Shown: positions 42,054 to 50,898, counted from the first letter of the stretch. The stretch: DNA of 64,000 nucleotides from JAWKRB01 sp041389885 (GCA_041389885.1 JAWKRB010000019.1:1-64000), one strand, 5' to 3'. Program-made: numbers and translations. Notes: generated by a model from the letters alone, not told the origin.

Positions 42054-43262
42054 ATGTTGCCCGCGTCTCTCACGCTGCTCGAGCGCGTCGGTCGCTCGCT
42101 CCCCCGCTCGCTGGCCGAGCGCCTGGCCCTCGCCCGCCGCGACCTCGCGATGGTGCTCGACGGCCTCGCGGGTCGCGCGCCGCCTCCGGTGATCCGCACC
42201 CGCGACCTGCGTCGCGGGGCGACGGCCTCGCTGGGCGCGCGGCGGGCGACGGTCCGCGAGGTCGTGCGCGAGACCGCCGACGCGGTGAGCGTGATCCTCG
42301 AAGACCCCGAGGGCGTGGGCTTCGACTACCTCCCCGGTCAGTTCTACACGCTCTGCGCCACCGTCGACGGCGCGACGGTGCGCCGCGCGTACTCCGCCTC
42401 TCGCCCCCCCTCCCCCGACGGCGCCCTGCGCATCACCGTCAAGCGCGTGCCCGACGGCGTGGTGTCGACGTGGGTCACCACCCGGCTCCAGCCCGGCGAC
42501 CGCGTCGAGCTCCTGGGGCCGAGCGGGAGCTTCGTCGTCGCCGATCCCTCTGCGGCGCAGCACCTCGTGCTCATCGGTGGCGGCAGCGGGGTCACCCCGC
42601 TCTACGCCATCGCGGCCTCGATGCTCGAGACCAACCCCGCGTGCCGGGTCACCCTGCTCTACGGCAACCGCGCGCAGGGCGACGTGATCTTCGCCGCCGA
42701 GCTCGAGGCGCTGCGCCTGGCCCACCCCGAGCGCTTCACCCTGCGCCTCGCCCTCGACGCGCCGTACGAGGGCTTCGAGGGGCTCGCGGGCCTGCTCGAT
42801 GAAGCGAACGTCGGCGCGGCCCTCGACGCGCTCCCCGACGACGGGCTCGCGCGTCGCTACTTCATGTGCGGCCCGACCCCCATGCGCGAGGCCGCGCGGC
42901 GCGCGCTCGAGGCGCGGTCGGTGGAGCCCTCGCTCCTTCAAGAGGAGGTCTACGCCTCTCCCCACCGCCCCCGCGCCCCCAACGCGCAGGATCACCGGGT
43001 GACCCTGCGCGTCCTGGGCGACGACCGCGAGGTGCTGGTGCAGGCGGGGGAGACGATCCTCGACGCTGCGATGCGCGAGGGCGTCGAGCTGCCCTACTCC
43101 TGCGCCATGGGCGGCTGCGGCGCCTGCCGCTGCGAGCGCGTCTCCGGCGAGGTGGAGATGGACACGCCCAATTGCCTCAGCGAGGCCGAGCGCGCGGCGG
43201 GGGCGGTGCTCACCTGCGTCGGGCGCCCCGTGGGCCCCGGCGTCGTGATCGAGGTGCCGTGA
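42054..43262 (+). CDS. flavin reductase with C-terminal 2Fe-2S ferredoxin domain (PaaE/HmpX-like)
   Basis: 402 residues. An N-terminal helical extension of about 60 residues is followed by the ferredoxin-NADP reductase module. FAD is bound by VRRAYSAS (RxYS) and the nucleotide by LIGGGSGVTPLYA; YFMCGPTPMREA is the C-terminal reductase motif. A plant-type [2Fe-2S] ferredoxin domain closes the protein (CAMGGCGACRC and, further on, LTC). This passes electrons from NAD(P)H via FAD and 2Fe-2S to an oxygenase. The next genes are a MerR regulator and a diiron enzyme, so the latter is the likely electron acceptor. Its stop overlaps the merR start (TGATG). Confidence 0.88.
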   Translation: MLPASLTLLERVGRSLPRSLAERLALARRDLAMVLDGLAGRAPPPVIRTRDLRRGATASLGARRATVREVVRETADAVSVILEDPEGVGFDYLPGQFYTLCATVDGATVRRAYSASRPPSPDGALRITVKRVPDGVVSTWVTTRLQPGDRVELLGPSGSFVVADPSAAQHLVLIGGGSGVTPLYAIAASMLETNPACRVTLLYGNRAQGDVIFAAELEALRLAHPERFTLRLALDAPYEGFEGLAGLLDEANVGAALDALPDDGLARRYFMCGPTPMREAARRALEARSVEPSLLQEEVYASPHRPRAPNAQDHRVTLRVLGDDREVLVQAGETILDAAMREGVELPYSCAMGGCGACRCERVSGEVEMDTPNCLSEAERAAGAVLTCVGRPVGPGVVIEVP

Positions 43263-43999
43263 TGGCCGCGAAGCGCCGTGACGACGAGGCCTTTCCCTAC
43301 AAGATGAAGGACCTCTGCGAGCTCACGGGGCTGCCGCGCCAGGCCGTGCACTTCTACATTCAAGAGGGCCTCGTGCCCGAGGGCCACAAGACCGGGCGCA
43401 ACATGGCCTACTACGGAGAGCGCCACGTCGAGCGCATCCGGCTGATCAAGAAGCTGCAAGACGAGCAGTTCCTGCCGCTGAAGGCCATTCGCGCGATCCT
43501 CGAGGAGCGCGACGACACCTTCTCGCCCGCGCAGAAGCAGCTCTTCGCCGAGGTCAAAGACCGGCTGCGCAGCACCTTCGGCTCGCCCACCGACCGCAAA
43601 GAGACGGTGCCGGTGAGCGCGCTCCTCGAGGCCACCCGCGTCGACCGACGCGACTTCGAAGAGATGGTCGAGATCGGGATCATCGCCACCACCAAGGGCC
43701 CCAAGGGGCGCATGCTGGTCTCGAAGGACGACGCGTGGATCGTCGAGCTCTGGGGCCGGCTGCGCAGCGCGGGGTTCTCTCGCGAGCTGGGCTTCTCCCC
43801 GCGGCTCATGGCCTTCTTTGAAGAGGCCATCGCGTCGATCTTTCAGAAGGAGGTCGAGATCCTCAACTCGCGCCTCGGCGCCCTCCCCGCCGACCAGCTC
43901 GCGCCCATGCTCGCCCGCGCCCTGCCCCTGGTCGGCGAGTTTCTGCTGCGCCTCCACGAGAACAAGATCCGCACCTTCATCGCCACCGCCACCGAGTGA
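43262..43999 (+). CDS. MerR-family transcriptional regulator
   Basis: 245 residues. The N-terminal helix-turn-helix is YKMKDLCELTGLPRQAVHFY (residues 11-30), followed by the MerR wing (IQEGLVPEG) and the AYYGERHVERIRLIKKLQ helix. The long C-terminal region of about 150 residues is helical, far larger than in metal-sensing MerR, and probably binds an organic or lipid ligand. No Cys pair for metal is visible. It lies between the flavin reductase and the diiron gene, overlapping the reductase gene by one base. It may regulate this operon through the dyad at 42003. Confidence 0.88.
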   Translation: MAAKRRDDEAFPYKMKDLCELTGLPRQAVHFYIQEGLVPEGHKTGRNMAYYGERHVERIRLIKKLQDEQFLPLKAIRAILEERDDTFSPAQKQLFAEVKDRLRSTFGSPTDRKETVPVSALLEATRVDRRDFEEMVEIGIIATTKGPKGRMLVSKDDAWIVELWGRLRSAGFSRELGFSPRLMAFFEEAIASIFQKEVEILNSRLGALPADQLAPMLARALPLVGEFLLRLHENKIRTFIATATE

Positions 44000-44009
44000 C
44001 CGCCGTCCC

Positions 44010-44015
44010 AGGAGG
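44010..44015 (+). promoter_or_regulatory. ribosome binding site deciding the start of the diiron-protein gene
   Basis: AGGAGG seven bases before ATG 44023. The in-frame GTG at 43996 has no comparable site and overlaps the merR stop, so 44023 is used. Confidence 0.65.
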
Positions 44016-44022
44016 CCCCGAG

Positions 44023-45210
44023 ATGTTCGACCCCCAGCGACTCACGAACCTGCTCCCCCTGCGTATGCGCGAGCGCATCGACCCCCTGCTCGAGGCCCTC
44101 GAGGTGTTCACCGAGGTGCGCGACCCGCGGGTGCTCGCCTCGCTCGGGCCCTCGGGCGTGCGCGGGCTGCTGCTCCACCGGGGCAAGCAGGGCGCGCCCA
44201 CCACCACCGCCTCGCGCCACGCCACGCACTTCGACTGGACCTACCCCGACGACCACGCCGGCATGCGCGACCTCTACGAGCGCGCCAAGCGCGGGCAGTG
44301 GGTCTCCGAGGAGCTCCCCTGGCGCACCGACGTCGACCCGCTCAACACCGAGGTGCCGCTGCTCCCCGAGCGCTTTCTCGACTTCGAGGCCCTGGGTGAG
44401 CTCGGCGTGCGCCTCGACCGGCGGGAGCGCGCGATGATGAACCACAACGTCATCGCGTGGCTGCTCTCGCAGTTTCTCCACGGAGAGCAGGGCGCGCTCT
44501 TCGCCTCGGCGCAGGTGACCGAGGCCGTGCAGTTCTTCGACGGAAAGCTCTACGGCGCCACGCAGGTCATGGACGAGGGACGTCACGTCGAGGTCTTTCA
44601 CCGCTACCTCGAGACCAAGCTCGGAAAGCTCTATCAGATCAACGACAACCTCTTCGTGATCATCGACGCGCTGATGACCGACCCCCGCTGGGACATGAAG
44701 TTCCTCGGGATGCAGATCATGATTGAGGGCCTCGCGCTGGGCGCCTTCGGCACGATCTACCGCACCACCCGCGAGCCGCTCCTGCGCGAGCTGCTCAAGC
44801 GGGTCATCCAAGACGAGGCGCGGCACGTGCACTACGGCGTGCTCGCCCTGCGCGAGCACATCACCCGGGAGCTCACCGAGCGCGAGCGCCGCGAGCGCGA
44901 AGACTGGACCTTCGAGGTCGCCCTGCTCATGCGCAACCGCTTCATGGCCTACGAGATCTACGACGAGCACTTCGCGCACCGAATCACCCGCGCGCAGTGG
45001 CGGCGGTACATCACCTCGGTCCCCGGCATGAGGGAGTTTCGCGAGGTGATGTTCTCGCGGCTCATGCCCAACCTCCGCGAGATCGGGCTGCTCGCGCCGA
45101 GGATGATCCCCCTCTACGAGCGCGCGGGGATGATGAAGTACGCCCGCGGGCGCTCGGCCGACGAGATCACCGGCGAGGAGATGATCACCGAGCTCGACCT
45201 CGCGGCGTAG
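44023..45210 (+). CDS. ferritin-like diiron oxygenase/desaturase-type protein
   Basis: 395 residues. A complete carboxylate-bridged diiron ligand set is visible: Glu155, Glu185-x2-His188 (MDEGRHVEVF), Glu235 (MIEGLALGAF) and Glu265-x2-His268 (QDEARHVHYG). This is the four-Glu, two-His plan of ribonucleotide-reductase-R2-like and acyl-ACP desaturase-type oxygenases. Length and the helix order favour a hydroxylase or desaturase rather than an iron store. The flavin/2Fe-2S reductase two genes upstream can supply electrons. The substrate is unknown; a lipid or acyl chain is a reasonable guess. The last 26 bases overlap the convergent asparaginase gene. Confidence 0.82.
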   Translation: MFDPQRLTNLLPLRMRERIDPLLEALEVFTEVRDPRVLASLGPSGVRGLLLHRGKQGAPTTTASRHATHFDWTYPDDHAGMRDLYERAKRGQWVSEELPWRTDVDPLNTEVPLLPERFLDFEALGELGVRLDRRERAMMNHNVIAWLLSQFLHGEQGALFASAQVTEAVQFFDGKLYGATQVMDEGRHVEVFHRYLETKLGKLYQINDNLFVIIDALMTDPRWDMKFLGMQIMIEGLALGAFGTIYRTTREPLLRELLKRVIQDEARHVHYGVLALREHITRELTERERREREDWTFEVALLMRNRFMAYEIYDEHFAHRITRAQWRRYITSVPGMREFREVMFSRLMPNLREIGLLAPRMIPLYERAGMMKYARGRSADEITGEEMITELDLAA

Positions 45211-46168
45211 CCCGCACCGCCCACTCCCCCACCTCGAGCCCCGCGACGTTCGTCACCCGTCGAAGCGACCAGGCCTCGGGCTCCTCCCACGCGCCCGGCG
45301 CGAAGGTCTCCAGCGCCCACGCCACCAGCGCGGGGAGCGCCTCCATCGTCCCCGCGTGGACCTTCATCGCGACGCCCAGCTCGCGCTCGGGCAGCGCGAC
45401 GCAGAAGAGCCCCCCGGCGCCCACCTTCACGGCCATCTCCTCCCGCGACGCGCGCACCACCTCGAGGTCGAGGCGGCCGGTGCCCGAGGTGAGGTCGGGG
45501 CGCAGCGCCATCGCCCGTCCGATGCGCCCGAGCCGGTCGCTCCACGGGTCGTCCGCGCCCCCGGCGGCCATGGCCGAGGCGACCACCCCCCAGGCCCGCG
45601 CCGCGGCGCTCAAGGGCTGGCAGAAGGTAGGAACCCCGCATCCGTCGGTCACGCTGTACGGGTCGTGCGCCATCCAACGAGCGAGCGACTCGTGAATCCT
45701 GCGCTGGAGGGGGTGCTCCGGCGGGAGATAGTTCGAGTCCCAACCGTTGCGCGCGCAGGCGGCGAGCATGAGGGTGTGCTTGCCCGAGCAGTTGTTGTGC
45801 AGCGCGGTGAAGCTCTGCCCCGCGCGCAAGATCGCCTCGGCGCTGGGCGTGTGCGTGGGCGCGTGGGAGCCGCAGCGCAGGCCCTCGACGTCGAGGTCGA
45901 AGCGCCGCAGCAGCGCCTCGACGCGGGCGACGTGAAAGGGCTCGGCGCTGTGCGAGGCCGCCCCCACGGCGAGGTCCTCGGCGCTGAGCTCGGGGTCGCC
46001 CAGGGCCTCGAGCGAGACCGCGAGCTGAAAGGGCTTCGCCGCCGAGCGAAAGGTGGTCTCGACGTCGGCGCCGCGCAGGGCGACGAGCTCGCCCCGGTGC
46101 ACCACCGCGACCGACGCGCCGCTCGCCGCCTCGACGCACCGCCCCCGACGCTGAATCACCTCGATCAT
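45185..46168 (-). CDS. Rhizobium etli-type L-asparaginase II
   Basis: 327 residues. The characteristic motifs of the ReAII family are TTFRSAAKPFQ (Ser and Lys), HNNCSGKHTLML (Cys and Lys) and TDGCGVPTFC. This family hydrolyses asparagine to aspartate and ammonia with Ser-Lys tandems and zinc and is unrelated to E. coli AnsA/B. Length fits the family. No secretion signal is seen, so it acts in the cytoplasm. It is divergent from selD with 122 bases between starts, and convergent with the diiron gene. Confidence 0.88.
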   Translation of the reverse strand: MIEVIQRRGRCVEAASGASVAVVHRGELVALRGADVETTFRSAAKPFQLAVSLEALGDPELSAEDLAVGAASHSAEPFHVARVEALLRRFDLDVEGLRCGSHAPTHTPSAEAILRAGQSFTALHNNCSGKHTLMLAACARNGWDSNYLPPEHPLQRRIHESLARWMAHDPYSVTDGCGVPTFCQPLSAAARAWGVVASAMAAGGADDPWSDRLGRIGRAMALRPDLTSGTGRLDLEVVRASREEMAVKVGAGGLFCVALPERELGVAMKVHAGTMEALPALVAWALETFAPGAWEEPEAWSLRRVTNVAGLEVGEWAVRATPRGRAR

Positions 46169-46290
46169 GGCGCGATAGACACGGAGCCGCGCCGCGAGGT
46201 CAACGCCGACGCGCCGTCGGGTGATGAATTCCCGAGGGGCAGAGGGGCCCGCGTGTCAGCCGCGCGGGGACGTGGTAGGCGCCTCGGGAG

Positions 46291-47352
46291 ATGTCCGGTG
46301 AGCAACAGGTGCGGCTGACGAAGCTGGCCCACGGCGCGGGGTGAGCGAGCAAGATCCGCGCTGCGGATCTCGCGCAGGTCCTGCGCGCGCTGCCCACCTT
46401 CGTCGACCCCAGCGTGATCGTCGGCCTCGCCCCGGCCGACGACGCCGCCGTGGTGCGCCTGAGCGACGAGCTCGCGCTGGTGTTCACCACCGACTTCTTC
46501 ACCCCGGTGGTCGACGACCCCGTGGCCTTCGGCCGCATCGCCGCGGCCAACGCCATCTCCGACATCTACGCCATGGGCGCGAAGCCCCTGGTGGCGCTGA
46601 ACATCGTCGCGTTCCCCACCCGGAGCCTGGGCGTCGAGATCCTCGGCGAGGTGCTCCGGGGAGGCGCCGAGGTCGCCGCCCTCGCGGGCATCGCCATCGC
46701 CGGCGGACACTCCGTCGAAGACGCCGAGCCCAAGTACGGCCTCGCGGTCATCGGCACCGCGCGCCCTGACGCCCTGTGGCGCAAGGGCGGCGCGCGCGCG
46801 GGGGACGGGCTCGTGCTCACCAAGGCCCTCGGCACCGGCGTGCTCGCCACCGCCCTCAAGCGCGAGCGCATCGCCGAGGGCGACGCCGCGATGGTCGCCG
46901 CGGTGCGCTCGATGTCCACCCTCAACGCCCGCGCCGCGGAGCTCGCCCGCGCGCACCACGTCGCGGTGCACGCCGCCACCGACGTGACGGGCTACGGCCT
47001 CGTGGGGCACCTGGGCGAGATGCTCCGCGCGAGCGTCGGTGTGGGCGCGAGGCTCGACGCCGCGGCGCTCCCGGTCCTCGAGGGCGCGCTCGAGCTGGCC
47101 GCGGAGGGCGTGCTCCCTGGAGGCACCCGCGCCAACCGAAGCACCGCCGCCGCGTGGCTCACGGTGCGCGACGGCGTCGACGAGGCGCGGGCGTGGCTCG
47201 CCTGCGACGCGCAGACCTCCGGCGGGCTGCTCATCGCGTGCCCCATGCCCGAGGCGCTCGCGCTGCGCGACGCCCTGCGCGCCGAGGGGATCGCCGCCGC
47301 GGTGGTGGGCGAGGTGCTCGAGGGCGAAGGCGCGCGGGTCGAGATCGCGTAG
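46291..47352 (+). CDS. selD: selenide, water dikinase SelD with in-frame TGA (selenocysteine) at codon 18
   Basis: 353 residues if TGA 46342-46344 is read as Sec. ATG 46291 begins MSGEQQVRLTKLAHGAG, TGA follows, and the frame goes on as ASKIRAADLAQVLRALP. This is the SelD N-terminus, with Sec at the place of the catalytic Cys17 of E. coli SelD; the following Lys is the usual catalytic Lys. The rest is canonical: DDAAVV, FTTDFFTPVVDDP, NAISDIYAMG, GGHSVEDAEPKYG, GYGLVGHLGEM. SelD makes selenophosphate for selenocysteine and 2-selenouridine. The usual second Cys (CGC) is Ser here. Standard gene calling would begin at about 46414 and lose the active site. Confidence 0.88.
46345..46373 (+). promoter_or_regulatory. 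selD: candidate bacterial SECIS hairpin directly after the selD TGA
   Basis: Immediately after TGA the RNA can form GCGA (46345-46348), a four-base bulge GCAA, a perfect seven-pair stem GATCCGC (46353-46359), loop GCT, GCGGATC (46363-46369), and outer TCGC (46370-46373). Eleven pairs with a 5' bulge match the general shape of bacterial SelB-binding SECIS elements, which lie just downstream of UGA. Whether SelB binds is unproven. Confidence 0.65.
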
Positions 47353-47356
47353 ACCC

Positions 47357-48943
47357 TCAGCGAGGGCCGCGGAGCTCGGCGGCGGTGAGGTCGACCTCGT
47401 CGGGGGGCTCCAACGCGGCGTCGGAGAGCGCGAGGGAGAAGGTCACCAGGTGCGTCGAGATCACCGCGGCCACCGTGCGCGCGTCGAGGAAGGCCATCGC
47501 GCGCAGCGTGCCCCGCGGCAGCCCCGACGAGGGCCCGTTCACCAGCATCGGCCACTCGCGCCCCCGCGCCCAGAGCCAGAGGTCCATCCCCCGGGTGAAG
47601 AGCGCGAGGTCGCCGCGCGGCGAGGCCGTCGCGCCCGCGGGCACCGCGCCGCGGTGGGGCACAGCCTCGGGCAGACGATGCGTGTGGGCGCAGTCGCGCG
47701 GCAGGGTCACGCGCAGCACCTCTCCCCCGCGGGTGAGCAGCAGCGTCGCGTCGCCGCCCGCCTCCGCGGTGAGCGCGACGGCCTCGGCGCGGGTCGGGTC
47801 GAGGGGCGAGATCGGCGCCGCGCAGCCCTGCAGCGGAGCGTCATCGCGACGCACCACCGCGCTGCAGCGCCTGCCGTCGACACGCCACCGCACGCGGTCG
47901 CCCCGGCACACCCGGTCGACCCGGTCGAGCTCGAAGCCGTTGGCGCGCAAGGGGATCTGATCGTCACCAGACCCCCAGGGCACCGCCCTCAGGGGCTCGC
48001 GCGCGAGGCCGACGCGGGGCGTGTGCGGGCGCGCGGGCTCGTCGTGGGTGACCGTGACGGTGAGTCCCTGCGAGAAGGTGTCGGCGACCTCGCGCTCCCA
48101 GGGACCCAGGTCGGCGGCGCAGCCCGCGAAGGGGTGGGCCATCGCCGCGCGATGCACCAGCGGGACCAGCTCGGCGTCGCTCACGGCCACGCTGCCACCC
48201 CGCGTCGCCTCGCCGGGCGCGCGGCTGAGGCAGTGGTGAATCATCGCGCCCGCGTGCCGCTCGCCCGCCGCGCCCACGAAGAGGTCGGCGACGTCGATGA
48301 GGTCGGTCGCGCCCGCGCCGTCGACCACCTCGACCTCCGCCCGCGCGAGCACCGCGCCGCCGAACTCGGTGAACTCCACGCCCCGCAGCGTCGCCCGCGG
48401 CATCGCGCTCGAGCGACGGAGCTGCCGCGTGCCCAGCACCCGCGCGAGGGCCATGCCTCCGTCGACGCCCTGCGCGTCGCCGGAGTACATCGTGAGGTAG
48501 GCCACGGTGTACGCGCCGTCGCGGGCGTCGGGGCCGAGATCCCTGGGGTCGGGGCGCGGGCAGGGGCGCGTGGCGCTCACGGGGACGCAGCGCGCGGCGA
48601 CGGTGTTCCAGTGCACCGCGACGGTGGGGTCGGACTGCTCGTCGCCGTCGCGGTCGGGCGCGTCCTCCCAGCGTCCCAGGAGCGACACGCCCGTGAGGTC
48701 GACGCGGGGCAGCGAGCGCCAGGGCCCCGAGCGCGCGCGCGGCGGCGGCGCTGTCTCGGGCGCGTCGACCGCGTCGGTCGCGTCGTCGTGCTCGCTGGCG
48801 TCGAGTGGATCGTCTTGCGGCGCAGGCACATCGATCGACGCCGGGACATCCGTCGCGACGACCTCGACGGGCGGCGCGGGCGGCCGACGCTTGCACCCCG
48901 CGCCCAGCGCCAGGAGCAGCGCCAGGGCGGCGCGCTCAGTCAT
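47357..48943 (-). CDS. hypothetical lipoprotein
   Basis: 528 residues from ATG 48943. The signal peptide ends at lipobox Cys17 (LLALGAGCKRR), so it is a lipoprotein. A Pro/Asp/Ala-rich linker of about 60 residues follows, then a mixed alpha-beta body. It has paired Cys near CVPVSATRPCP and DRVCRGDRVRWRVDGRRC, and a final part resembling beta-propeller blades (GDLALFTRGMDLWLWARGRE). No family or catalytic motif recognised. The ATG overlaps the upstream ferredoxin-reductase stop by eight bases, so it is the last gene of that operon. Confidence 0.62.
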   Translation of the reverse strand: MTERAALALLLALGAGCKRRPPAPPVEVVATDVPASIDVPAPQDDPLDASEHDDATDAVDAPETAPPPRARSGPWRSLPRVDLTGVSLLGRWEDAPDRDGDEQSDPTVAVHWNTVAARCVPVSATRPCPRPDPRDLGPDARDGAYTVAYLTMYSGDAQGVDGGMALARVLGTRQLRRSSAMPRATLRGVEFTEFGGAVLARAEVEVVDGAGATDLIDVADLFVGAAGERHAGAMIHHCLSRAPGEATRGGSVAVSDAELVPLVHRAAMAHPFAGCAADLGPWEREVADTFSQGLTVTVTHDEPARPHTPRVGLAREPLRAVPWGSGDDQIPLRANGFELDRVDRVCRGDRVRWRVDGRRCSAVVRRDDAPLQGCAAPISPLDPTRAEAVALTAEAGGDATLLLTRGGEVLRVTLPRDCAHTHRLPEAVPHRGAVPAGATASPRGDLALFTRGMDLWLWARGREWPMLVNGPSSGLPRGTLRAMAFLDARTVAAVISTHLVTFSLALSDAALEPPDEVDLTAAELRGPR

Positions 48944-49631
48944 AGCGCTCGGTGTGGATCCGCTCGCGCGTGAAGCCCAACGACCCCTTGAGCTCGACGC
49001 GCACCGCCTTGAGCATCGCGTTGAGGCCGCACACATACGCGTGGCAACCGGGGAGCGCGAGCTCGGCGAGGTGCGTCTGCACATACCCCGACCGACCGAC
49101 CCACCCCTCTGGGGGTCGAGAGAGCGTGAGCTCGTAGCGAAACCACGGGGCCGCCCGCGCGAGCGCGCGGAGCTCGTCGTCGTAGAGCGCGTCGGCGGGC
49201 GTGCGCACGCCCAGGAGGAGGGTGACCTCGCGGGGCGATCCCTCGCGGGCGAGGCGCTGGAGCATCGCGCGCATGGGCGCGACGCCGGTGCCGGTGGCCA
49301 CCATCAGCATCGGGTGATCGAGGGGATCGGGGAGGGTGAAGAAGCCCATCGGGTCACCGACCTCGATCGCCTCGCCGGGCGACATCGCGTGGAGAAAGGT
49401 GCTCCCGGGCCCGCCCTGCACGAGGGTCACGGCGACGTCGAAGGCGCCGTCGGCGCGAGCGTCGGAGGCGATGGAGTACGAGCGCGCCAGGGTCTCAGCC
49501 CCCTGCGGGATCTTCAGCGACACCCACTGCCCCGGCGAGTGCGGCGCGGGGCGGTCGGGCGCGAAGGTGAGCTCGCGGACCTCAGGCGTGAGCGTTCGCG
49601 CGCTGCGAAGGACCGCGGAGCGGAGCGTCAT
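48936..49631 (-). CDS. ferredoxin-NADP(+) reductase-like flavoprotein
   Basis: 231 residues from ATG 49631. FAD is bound by ARSYSIAS (RxYS), with SPGQWVSLKIP before it. The pyridine nucleotide site is VATGTGVAPMRAML, and the C-terminal reductase motif is YVCGLNAMLKAV. No iron-sulfur domain is attached, so the partner is a separate ferredoxin or another acceptor. On the same strand and upstream are a helical protein and MiaE, a diiron tRNA hydroxylase that needs electrons. This gene is a candidate donor, though that link is inferred from position only. Confidence 0.85.
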   Translation of the reverse strand: MTLRSAVLRSARTLTPEVRELTFAPDRPAPHSPGQWVSLKIPQGAETLARSYSIASDARADGAFDVAVTLVQGGPGSTFLHAMSPGEAIEVGDPMGFFTLPDPLDHPMLMVATGTGVAPMRAMLQRLAREGSPREVTLLLGVRTPADALYDDELRALARAAPWFRYELTLSRPPEGWVGRSGYVQTHLAELALPGCHAYVCGLNAMLKAVRVELKGSLGFTRERIHTERYD

Positions 49632-49639
49632 GCGGCCGT

Positions 49640-50266
49640 TCAGACGAAGTAGGTGTCGGCCCAGGTCGCCGCCAGGCCGCGGTCGGTCGCCAGGGTCACC
49701 AGCGCCCTGCGGGCCCCGCGCAGCGCGCAGGCCGCGGTCTCGCGCCAGGCCACGCACCGCGCCTCGTGCCGGCCCAGGTCGGCGTAGGCGTCGCTGCGGT
49801 CGGCGAGCGCCGCGGTGCCCATTCGCAGGGCCGCGCGGAGCGGCTCGAGGTGCGCGCGGAGCGCCGCGGGCGCCTCGGCGTCGGCGTCGAGCCGGCCGAC
49901 GATCACCGCGACCTGGGGCAGCTCGCTGTCGAGGCCCATGGCGATGACCTCCTCGTGGCCGTCGACGAAATAGCCGGCGTAGCGAGGGTCGTCGGAGCCG
50001 CCCGCGGCGGCGAGCAGGTCGCGCGCGAAGGCGGCGATGCCCGCGTCGAGGGCGGCGTCGGCGACCTTCGCCCGCGCCGTGGCGGCGAGGATCGCGCGGC
50101 GGCGCGCGCGGCCGTCGAGCTCGATGGCCGCGTGGTCCTCGATGAGGCTCGTGAGCCGGGACGCGATGGCGTTGAGCGCCGCGTCGTCGGCGCGCGCTGA
50201 GAGCGCCTCGACCGAGAAGATCAGCTCGTCGAGGGCGGCGTGGGTGGGGTCGGAATGGTGGTGCAT
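49640..50266 (-). CDS. hypothetical all-helical protein
   Basis: 208 residues from ATG 50266, which follows a good GAGGAGAG ribosome site. The protein begins MHHHSDPTHAALDELIF and is predicted entirely helical, with an Ala/Asp/Arg-rich composition, no membrane segments and one Trp-containing C-terminal helix. An N-terminal His run (residues 2-4) could bind metal but is not part of a known motif. It lies between miaE and the ferredoxin-reductase gene with nine bases to the latter. No family recognised. Confidence 0.58.
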   Translation of the reverse strand: MHHHSDPTHAALDELIFSVEALSARADDAALNAIASRLTSLIEDHAAIELDGRARRRAILAATARAKVADAALDAGIAAFARDLLAAAGGSDDPRYAGYFVDGHEEVIAMGLDSELPQVAVIVGRLDADAEAPAALRAHLEPLRAALRMGTAALADRSDAYADLGRHEARCVAWRETAACALRGARRALVTLATDRGLAATWADTYFV

Positions 50267-50325
50267 GGTCTCTCCTCGGGGCGGCGCGAGGATGCGACGA
50301 TCGACGCGCGCTGGGAAGGGGGGCG

Positions 50326-50898
50326 TCAGTGCACCCTGGGCCGAAGGGGCTGCGACGAGAGGATCTCGGCCTCGCGCTCGGCCAGGTGACGCACCCGCGA
50401 CCTCGCGCGCTCCTCGCCGAAGAGCTCCTCGGCGATCGACGCGAAGAGCACGTGGTGCCGCGCCTCGGAGGTGAACAACTCGCGGTACCAGCCCCGCAGC
50501 TCGGGGGTGGGCGCGTGCTCGGCGAGGAGCGAGAAGCGCTCGCAGCTGCGGGCCTCGATGAGCGCCGCCACGGCGAGGCGGTCGAGCAACGGCTCGGCGC
50601 GGCCGTCGTTCAGCGCGCGGCGCAGCGTGCGGGCGTAGACGTCCTCTTCGGGGGGCGTCGCGCGCAGGCCCCGCGCCTCGAGGCGGTCGAAGACCTGCTG
50701 CACGTGCGACAGCTCCTCCTGCGCGAGGGCCGTGAGCTCGCGGACCATCCTCGCGTGCATCGGGTAGCGCGCCACCAGCGCCGTCGCGTTCGACGCGGCC
50801 TTGAGCTCGCAGTGCAGGTGATCGACGAGCACCGCGCCGAGGTCATCGAGGGCGACCTCGACCCAGCGGGGATCGGTAGACGAGACCAGTCCGAGCAT
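50326..50898 (-). CDS. miaE: tRNA-(ms2io6A37) hydroxylase MiaE
   Basis: 190 residues from ATG 50898 (MLGLVSSTDPRWVEVAL); an ATG six codons upstream is possible. MiaE is recognised by DHLHCELKAASNA, ELTALAQEELSHVQQVFDRL and LIEARSCERFSLLA, then TSEARHHVLF. The Glu/ExxH pattern gives a ferritin-like diiron site. The enzyme hydroxylates 2-methylthio-N6-isopentenyladenosine at tRNA position 37 with O2. It heads a same-strand run that includes a helical protein and a ferredoxin reductase. It is divergent from the PH-like gene by 81 bases. Confidence 0.87.
   Translation of the reverse strand: MLGLVSSTDPRWVEVALDDLGAVLVDHLHCELKAASNATALVARYPMHARMVRELTALAQEELSHVQQVFDRLEARGLRATPPEEDVYARTLRRALNDGRAEPLLDRLAVAALIEARSCERFSLLAEHAPTPELRGWYRELFTSEARHHVLFASIAEELFGEERARSRVRHLAEREAEILSSQPLRPRVH

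Noticed and set aside
46414..47352. selD as a normal gene starting at 46414
   Set aside because: This start removes the conserved N-terminus; the frame with TGA read as Sec restores the full family sequence.
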